Assembly: GCA_947629725.1 (NCBI GenBank) | Contig: CANREU010000051.1 | Coordinates: forward strand, 1-9,590 | Length of the DNA: 9,590 nt | Direction of reading: 5' to 3' | Source of the DNA: an uncultured Clostridia bacterium | GTDB taxonomy: Bacteria > Bacillota > Clostridia > Christensenellales > Borkfalkiaceae | In this document: positions 6,294 through 9,590 of the stretch, one piece after another | Position numbering within the stretch: the first letter of the stretch is position 1 | Layout: each line of letters starts with the position of its first letter | Translations under genes and position numbers: made by a program | Notes under the pieces: generated by a model | Told to the model about the DNA's origin: nothing | Database searches by the model: none | Seen by the model: only the letters and a program-made list of their open reading frames with translations

Positions 6294-7148
6294 TTACCGC
6301 AGTCCCTTTTCGTGCAAAAAGTCGGCGACCTTCCGCCCGTCTGCATACCCCTTTTGATAGAGCTTTTCGAGGGACTTCTTGCTCTTGCGGATGGTATCCA
6401 CGCCGCAGGTATCGTCGGGGGCGACGATCACGGCCTTCCCCTGCCGCGCATACTCCTGCGCCAGTGCGACGTCCGCATTGTAGTGCTCCGCACGCAGGCG
6501 GAGCTGCTCCGCCGCTTTCGGATACTTCTTTCGGATGAGCCGCGCGAGCTTGGGATCGTGCTTGGGCTTACGGAGCTTCCCCTCGGGCTTCGTGAGGATG
6601 AGGACGACGAGGTCGCACCCGAGTTCAAACGCCTTTTTTATGGGTACGGGATCGCCGAGCGCGCCGTCGTAGTAGGGCTTGCCGTCGATAAAATAAGGCA
6701 AATTCAAATAGGGAATGGAAGACGACGCCTTCAAGGGATCGTAGTGATCCTGCGAGAGGGAATCCTTCACGAAGTATTTTGCCTCCCCTGTCTCCGCGTC
6801 CGTCGCGATGACGTATAATTCCGTGGGGCAGTCCCGCAAAGTCGGATAGTCGAGAGGGTTTTCCCCGTCGCTGTTCGAGAGGGTCCCGTAGACGTAATCG
6901 ACGTCTACAAACGATTTCGTTTTGAGGAAATTGCGAAGGCTCGCGTACTCTTTTCGGAAGGCGTACTTCGTATAAAATGTATAATTCCTCCCCCGCTGGC
7001 GGGCGAGGAAGGAGGCAAGATTTGCGCTCCCCGCGGAGATCGCGAGGGCGACGTCGAACCCAATGGAATTGTCCAAGCAATAGTCGAGGACGCCCGCCGC
7101 ATAAATGCCGCGGAAACCGCCCCCGACGTCGATCACGCCGAGTTTCAT
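6294..7148 (-). CDS. Patatin-like phospholipase family protein (YjjU-type)
   Basis: A 284-residue protein of the patatin family, acyl hydrolases using a Ser-Asp dyad. G-G-G-F-R-G at 9-14 is the oxyanion-hole glycine loop near the N-terminus. The nucleophile elbow is A-I-S-A-G (36-40) with Ser38; family members normally have G-x-S-x-G, so the first Gly is replaced by Ala. The dyad Asp is D161 in a D-G-A motif (161-163) followed by P-V-P-I. The C-terminal part (about 200-280, Lys/Arg-rich helices) resembles the domain attached to YjjU-like bacterial patatins. No signal peptide or membrane segment is visible, so it is probably cytoplasmic. Length is typical. Start ATG at 7148: a GGAG core lies 11 bases upstream, a weak site, but the glycine loop at residue 9 leaves little room for another start. 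It has its own promoter and terminator. The substrate is unknown; lipids are inferred from the family. Confidence 0.9.
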   Translation of the reverse strand: MKLGVIDVGGGFRGIYAAGVLDYCLDNSIGFDVALAISAGSANLASFLARQRGRNYTFYTKYAFRKEYASLRNFLKTKSFVDVDYVYGTLSNSDGENPLDYPTLRDCPTELYVIATDAETGEAKYFVKDSLSQDHYDPLKASSSIPYLNLPYFIDGKPYYDGALGDPVPIKKAFELGCDLVVLILTKPEGKLRKPKHDPKLARLIRKKYPKAAEQLRLRAEHYNADVALAQEYARQGKAVIVAPDDTCGVDTIRKSKKSLEKLYQKGYADGRKVADFLHEKGLR

Positions 7149-7172
7149 TTGTCTTCACTCTCCAATGACCGT

Positions 7173-7201
7173 ATTATAGCGCGCCCGCCCCGAAAAATCA
7201 A
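7173..7201 (-). promoter_or_regulatory. Sigma-A-type promoter of the patatin-like gene
   Basis: Minus strand: -35 TTGATT (7196-7201), a 17-base very GC-rich spacer, and perfect -10 TATAAT (7173-7178). The start near 7166 leaves a leader of about 18 bases to the ATG at 7148. It lies just after the PNPOx-family gene, which has no clear terminator of its own, so readthrough from that operon is also possible. Confidence 0.8.
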
Positions 7202-7250
7202 GTATTTTACAAAAATATGTGCGCCTGCCGCCTCATTTTTTTCGCCGAAA

Positions 7251-7664
7251 CTACAGCCCGACCGTCTCCGTCTTGAAATCGCAATAGCATTCGGCGGAGA
7301 TGCCCCTGAATTTCAGCACGCAATAGTCGGGGTCGGTGACGCCCTGTTTGTAGAACATTTTATCGCCGAACCGCCAGATCTCATCCTTCGTCGGCCGGTC
7401 GGTGCAGACCTCCATCTCCCCTATCAAGGAAACGCCCTGATACTTGAATTTCCCGCGCTTATAAAAATAGACGCAGGCCTTGTCGTTCGCCAAAAATTGC
7501 CTTATCTTATTGGACGAAGTGTTTGTCGTGAAGTAAATTTCATTGCCCTCTATCTTGCGCGGGGCGAGCATGGCACGTATCACGGGATAGCCATTCTCGT
7601 TGACGGAGGCGATGAACGCCGTCTTTTGTTCGGAAATAAATTGAAAAATTTGCACCTTATCCAT
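7251..7664 (-). CDS. Pyridoxamine 5'-phosphate oxidase family (flavin split-barrel) protein
   Basis: A 137-residue single-domain protein with the split-barrel pattern of the PNPOx-like superfamily: an N-terminal helix, then a strand with A-S-V-N-E-N-G-Y-P-V (19-28), then Y-F-T-T-N-T-S-S-N-K (44-53), where family members hold the flavin phosphate, then A-C-V-Y-F-Y (63-68) and G-E-M-E-V (82-86). It is too short for true PdxH, and the context offers no vitamin B6 gene. It is more like the small stress-linked or flavin-reductase-like members common in Clostridia that bind FMN or F420-type cofactors; the activity is unknown. Start ATG at 7664 has GGAG 8 bases upstream. The zinc-ribbon gene ends 25 bases upstream on the same strand, so the two are probably co-transcribed. 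GC content is lower than in the patatin and ATPase genes. Confidence 0.88.
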   Translation of the reverse strand: MDKVQIFQFISEQKTAFIASVNENGYPVIRAMLAPRKIEGNEIYFTTNTSSNKIRQFLANDKACVYFYKRGKFKYQGVSLIGEMEVCTDRPTKDEIWRFGDKMFYKQGVTDPDYCVLKFRGISAECYCDFKTETVGL

Positions 7665-7689
7665 TCTTTTCTCTCCGTAAAATCAATAT

Positions 7690-7986
7690 TCAGGCATTTT
7701 TATTGTTTAAGATCTGCCGCACATGCTCCAAATTTTTGTAGCGGACATAGAGCAAGTAGCTCTCGAGCGGCAGGGCAAACTTGGAGCGGACCCCCGTGCC
7801 GTAGGGCATGAGCACACACTCGATCTGTTCGCGCTCCAAATTTTCTTTCAGGTTGTCGCCGAACGTTCTGTCCACCCGCGCGGCAAAGCAAAAATCCTCG
7901 TCGCGCACGGCGCGGAGTTTCTTCCTCCCGCATTTCGGGCACCGCTCGCCGTCACAGGCAAGATTGCACTCTTCGCAAAAATTCAT
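7690..7986 (-). CDS. Small zinc-ribbon protein with DUF2007-like signal-transducing domain
   Basis: A 98-residue soluble protein. The N-terminus has two Cys pairs, C4-x-x-C7 and C16-x-x-C19, with a further C11; this is a compact zinc ribbon. The rest (about 28-95) has an 'a.v....-D.LKENLE.E.IECV' helix and a closing 'YLLYVRYKNLEHVRQIL' segment. These resemble the small DUF2007 'putative signal-transducing' domain, which is often paired with zinc ribbons. That similarity is from pattern memory and moderate only; the function is unknown. Start ATG at 7986 has GGAGG 6 bases upstream. It is the first gene of the probable two-gene operon with the flavin split-barrel protein and is driven by the promoter at 8019-8047. 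Confidence 0.8.
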   Translation of the reverse strand: MNFCEECNLACDGERCPKCGRKKLRAVRDEDFCFAARVDRTFGDNLKENLEREQIECVLMPYGTGVRSKFALPLESYLLYVRYKNLEHVRQILNNKNA

Positions 7987-8018
7987 AGCAAGCCTCCGCC
8001 GAATTCCTTTTCGTTCCC

Positions 8019-8047
8019 ATCATACCATAAATGCGGAGAAAATGCAA
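8019..8047 (-). promoter_or_regulatory. Promoter of the zinc-ribbon/PNPOx-family operon
   Basis: Minus strand: -35 TTGCAT (8042-8047), a 17-base spacer, -10 TATGAT (8019-8024) preceded by TGG (extended -10 type). The start near 8012 leaves about 26 bases before the ATG at 7986. It is back-to-back with the lipoprotein promoter; the two -35 boxes are 35 bases apart. Confidence 0.75.
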
Positions 8048-8082
8048 GCGGCGCGGAAAATACTTTAAGTTGCATTCCCCTC

Positions 8083-8111
8083 TTGCTTTCCGCGCTGCTT
8101 TATGATAAAAT
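8083..8111 (+). promoter_or_regulatory. Promoter of the 259-residue lipoprotein gene
   Basis: -35 TTGCTT (8083-8088), a 17-base spacer and -10 TAAAAT (8106-8111) preceded by TGA (extended -10). The start near 8118 leaves about 18 bases before the ATG at 8136, including GGGAGG at 8125-8130. An overlapping TATGAT at 8101-8106 lacks a fitting -35 and is the less likely -10. Confidence 0.68.
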
Positions 8112-8135
8112 GATAACAGGCCGTGGGAGGAACCT

Positions 8136-8915
8136 ATGAGGAAACTGTCTTTTGTGTGTATTTTCTTTGCGATCGTCTCGTGCTTGGCCGGTTGCACGGG
8201 GCAAAAGCAATTTGAGATCTCTTTGACGGAAGGGCTCTTTCAGGGGGTCTCCGATCTCGACCCCGCGCTGATGGTCAGTGTGGAATTTTCGGAAATGGAT
8301 CGGGCGGAATACGTTAAAACGCATAACAATAAGGTGAAAGACCTGTCTACGATTGATACGAAATTCTATACGGCGTATCACATCGATCTTGTTTTGAGCG
8401 AGGGAAACGAAAACTATGTTGTGGAGTTTTCGGAGGCGGCCGCACAAAATACCCGCACGGCAGACACTTATAAGCTGAAAAACATCACGGGCGATCTATT
8501 CGGCCGTAAATTCGATCTATCCGCCGTTACGCTGCAACTGACAGACGCCGACGGCGATAATACGGCCGACGGATTGAAGGTCCGCTATCAACTCAACGGC
8601 ACATCGGACAGCGCGGACCTCAAATGGATTGCGAAGGGAGAAGAGAGCCCCATCCCGCATCATCATTTTCCCTATCATTGCGGCTTGACGTATGATGAGA
8701 ATATCCGATTCGATTCGAAGGCGGACGATACCTTTTGGGCGGGGACCGAATTGCACTATTTTATCTATCAGATCGAAGGATGTAAGATCGTCATGTATGT
8801 CAACGGGGAACCGTATGCGGAGAGCGACCCGAGCGAAAGCGAAACCGTGCGTTTCGGATATGTGACGGGATACAGGGACGTAAATATCGAATTTCAAGCC
8901 GTGAAAATCGAATAG
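8136..8915 (+). CDS. Lipoprotein of unrecognised family
   Basis: A 259-residue secreted lipoprotein whose family I do not recognise. Residues 1-20 are a signal with lipobox L-A-G-C; C20 would be lipid-anchored, placing the rest outside the membrane. D137-A-D-G-D-N-T-A-D145 has the D-x-D-x-D-x-x-x-D spacing of calcium-binding loops. A His-rich segment P-H-H-H-F-P-Y-H-C (174-182) could bind metal. Alternating hydrophobic strands (81-98, 125-135, 200-217, 235-257) suggest a mostly beta fold, possibly a jelly-roll carbohydrate- or ligand-binding domain, but no catalytic motif is visible. Start ATG at 8136 has GGGAGG 5 bases upstream. The gene is monocistronic, ends at a terminator, and is divergent from the zinc-ribbon operon. 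Its codons end in T or A far more often than those of the ATPase or LRR genes. Confidence 0.87.
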   Translation: MRKLSFVCIFFAIVSCLAGCTGQKQFEISLTEGLFQGVSDLDPALMVSVEFSEMDRAEYVKTHNNKVKDLSTIDTKFYTAYHIDLVLSEGNENYVVEFSEAAAQNTRTADTYKLKNITGDLFGRKFDLSAVTLQLTDADGDNTADGLKVRYQLNGTSDSADLKWIAKGEESPIPHHHFPYHCGLTYDENIRFDSKADDTFWAGTELHYFIYQIEGCKIVMYVNGEPYAESDPSESETVRFGYVTGYRDVNIEFQAVKIE

Positions 8916-8937
8916 CGGATAACAAAACACAAAGAAG

Positions 8938-8963
8938 GCGAGAGCGGTTTGCTCTCGCTTTTT
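8938..8963 (+). terminator. Intrinsic terminator of the lipoprotein gene
   Basis: Stem GCGAGAGC (8938-8945) and GCTCTCGC (8951-8958) with a 5-base loop, followed by TTTTT (8959-8963), 22 bases after the lipoprotein stop. On the minus strand the stem is followed by CTTCTTTG, so it could weakly stop transcripts from the convergent partial gene as well. Confidence 0.88.
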
Positions 8964-8982
8964 GCATAAAAAGAACGCAAGC

Positions 8983-9000
8983 CGATCGCTCCCGCGATCG
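8983..9000. other. Small GC-rich hairpin
   Basis: Perfect 7-bp inverted repeat CGATCGC/GCGATCG (8983-8989 and 8994-9000) around a TCCC loop. There is no T run on either side, so it is not a standard terminator. It lies between the lipoprotein terminator and the larger hairpin at 9039-9076. Confidence 0.5.
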
Positions 9001-9038
9001 CCTCCACCCCTCGAGTCCCTTCATGGGGCCGTAAATCG

Positions 9039-9076
9039 CAGAGCCGCGGGAGAGGAAAACCTCTCCCGCGGCTCTG
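9039..9076. other. Perfect 17-bp GC-rich hairpin in a gene-free stretch
   Basis: Arms CAGAGCCGCGGGAGAGG (9039-9055) and its exact complement (9060-9076) around an AAAA loop. Very stable, but neither side is followed by a T run. It lies about 80 bases downstream of the convergent partial gene on the minus strand and may mark its 3' end, as an RNA-stabilising or weak terminating structure. The surrounding 8964-9155 holds no credible gene on either strand. Confidence 0.7.
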
Positions 9077-9155
9077 AGAAATATAAACGATTTCAATACA
9101 ACTTCGGCAGTCTGTTCAAATGGTAGCTTCGCCGTTCATTTTACTGCTTTACCGT

Positions 9156-9590
9156 TCAAATTGATTGCGATACTGAATCCCAATCCTTCATAAGGTCGAG
9201 AAATTCCCGAACGGACCTTTTGACCGCCTCGATAAATTCTTCGGTGGTTTTGGCTTGCATAAGCCCCTCTTTGATATAGCCGACCTGCTTGGGAAAGATC
9301 TCCTTCCCCTTTTTGGAATGACGCAAGTACTTGCACTCGAACAATTCACTGGTTTTCGTGCGTTCGATGAGCGCTTTCTGCTTCGGGATATAGGCTTCGT
9401 CCATTCCGTAACAGAGAATACGCGCCATAAACTTCCCGTCAAGACAGTCGCGGCTGCGAATTTCAAGGTAAGGAATTTTTATATCGTCTCTATGGCGTGC
9501 CGAAAGACAGACATACCCATAATGTCCCGCACTCCATGCATAGAATGCAGCCCCGCTTCTCCCGAATTCTTTTTCCAAAGACGGAATGAC
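9156..9590 (-). CDS. Unrecognised protein, C-terminal part (5' end beyond window)
   Basis: The minus-strand frame is open from the window edge (9590) to a TGA at 9156-9158, 144 residues. It is treated as truncated because the frame continues to the edge (V-I-P-S before the first possible TTG at 9578) and no ribosome binding site is seen there. Visible: an aromatic-rich N-terminal part (Y-A-W-S-A-G-H-Y-G-Y), a strand-like 'IPYLEIRSRDC', a basic middle (K-Y-L-R-H-S-K-K-G-K) and a C-terminal amphipathic helix (T-T-E-E-F-I-E-A-V-K-R-S-V-R-E-F-L). No signal peptide, membrane segment or known catalytic motif is seen in this part. I do not recognise the family. It converges on the lipoprotein gene. 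Confidence 0.72.
   Translation of the reverse strand, partial: VIPSLEKEFGRSGAAFYAWSAGHYGYVCLSARHRDDIKIPYLEIRSRDCLDGKFMARILCYGMDEAYIPKQKALIERTKTSELFECKYLRHSKKGKEIFPKQVGYIKEGLMQAKTTEEFIEAVKRSVREFLDLMKDWDSVSQSI

Noticed and set aside
7200..7250. Possible terminator after the PNPOx-family gene
   Set aside because: Only a tiny TTTC/GAAA stem followed by A's on the minus strand; no GC-rich stem with a T run, so none is called.
8800..9096. 98-codon minus-strand frame crossing the lipoprotein 3' end
   Set aside because: It runs through a terminator and the 17-bp hairpin, and has no ribosome binding site or protein-like pattern.

Overview
The window looks like a chromosomal segment of a Gram-positive, Clostridia-type Bacillota organism, probably from a gut or similar metagenome. 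The evidence is a tight Gly-Arg-His-Gln-Lys tRNA array with encoded CCA ends, textbook sigma-A promoters (17-base spacers, TATAAT-like -10 boxes), strong GGAGG ribosome binding sites, a TTG start, U-tract terminators, and lipoproteins with a BspA-type leucine-rich repeat protein. The moderately high GC of the left two thirds and the Asp-rich 'DADHDGICDSC' element suggest a Christensenellales-like lineage, but that placement is only a guess.

Layout. (1) 1-431, minus strand: five tRNA genes (read Gly, Arg, His, Gln, Lys) driven by one strong promoter at 454-482. (2) 642-3275, plus strand: a complete P2-type Ca2+-ATPase with its own promoter at 585-613. (3) 3285-3328: a 20-bp perfect hairpin between two convergent genes, serving both as terminator. 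(4) 3328-6129, minus strand: a 933-residue lipoprotein with an Ig-like domain and LRR_5 (BspA-type) repeats. Its short promoter/leader carries two unusual perfect tandem repeats. (5) 6294-7148, minus strand: a patatin-like phospholipase of the YjjU type with its own promoter and terminator. (6) 7251-7986, minus strand: a probable two-gene operon of a small zinc-ribbon protein and a flavin split-barrel (pyridoxamine 5'-phosphate oxidase family) protein. (7) 8136-8915, plus strand: an unrecognised lipoprotein, divergently transcribed from the zinc-ribbon operon and ending at a terminator. (8) 8916-9155: a gene-free stretch with several hairpins, one a 17-bp perfect GC-rich stem. (9) 9156-9590, minus strand: the C-terminal part of an unrecognised protein running off the window.

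The genes do not form an obvious pathway. Several act at the cell envelope (Ca2+ export, two lipoproteins, a lipid acyl hydrolase), but most have their own promoters and terminators, so this is mainly an ordinary chromosomal neighbourhood. GC content falls noticeably to the right of about 7190 (sampled lines drop from about 65% to about 40-53%).

I found no CRISPR array, transposon, phage or recognisable new multi-gene system. The most interesting points are the repeat architecture upstream of the LRR lipoprotein, the intermediate Ca2+-site composition of the ATPase, the altered nucleophile elbow of the patatin, the acceptor-stem mismatch in tRNA-Lys, and the two unrecognised proteins on the right.
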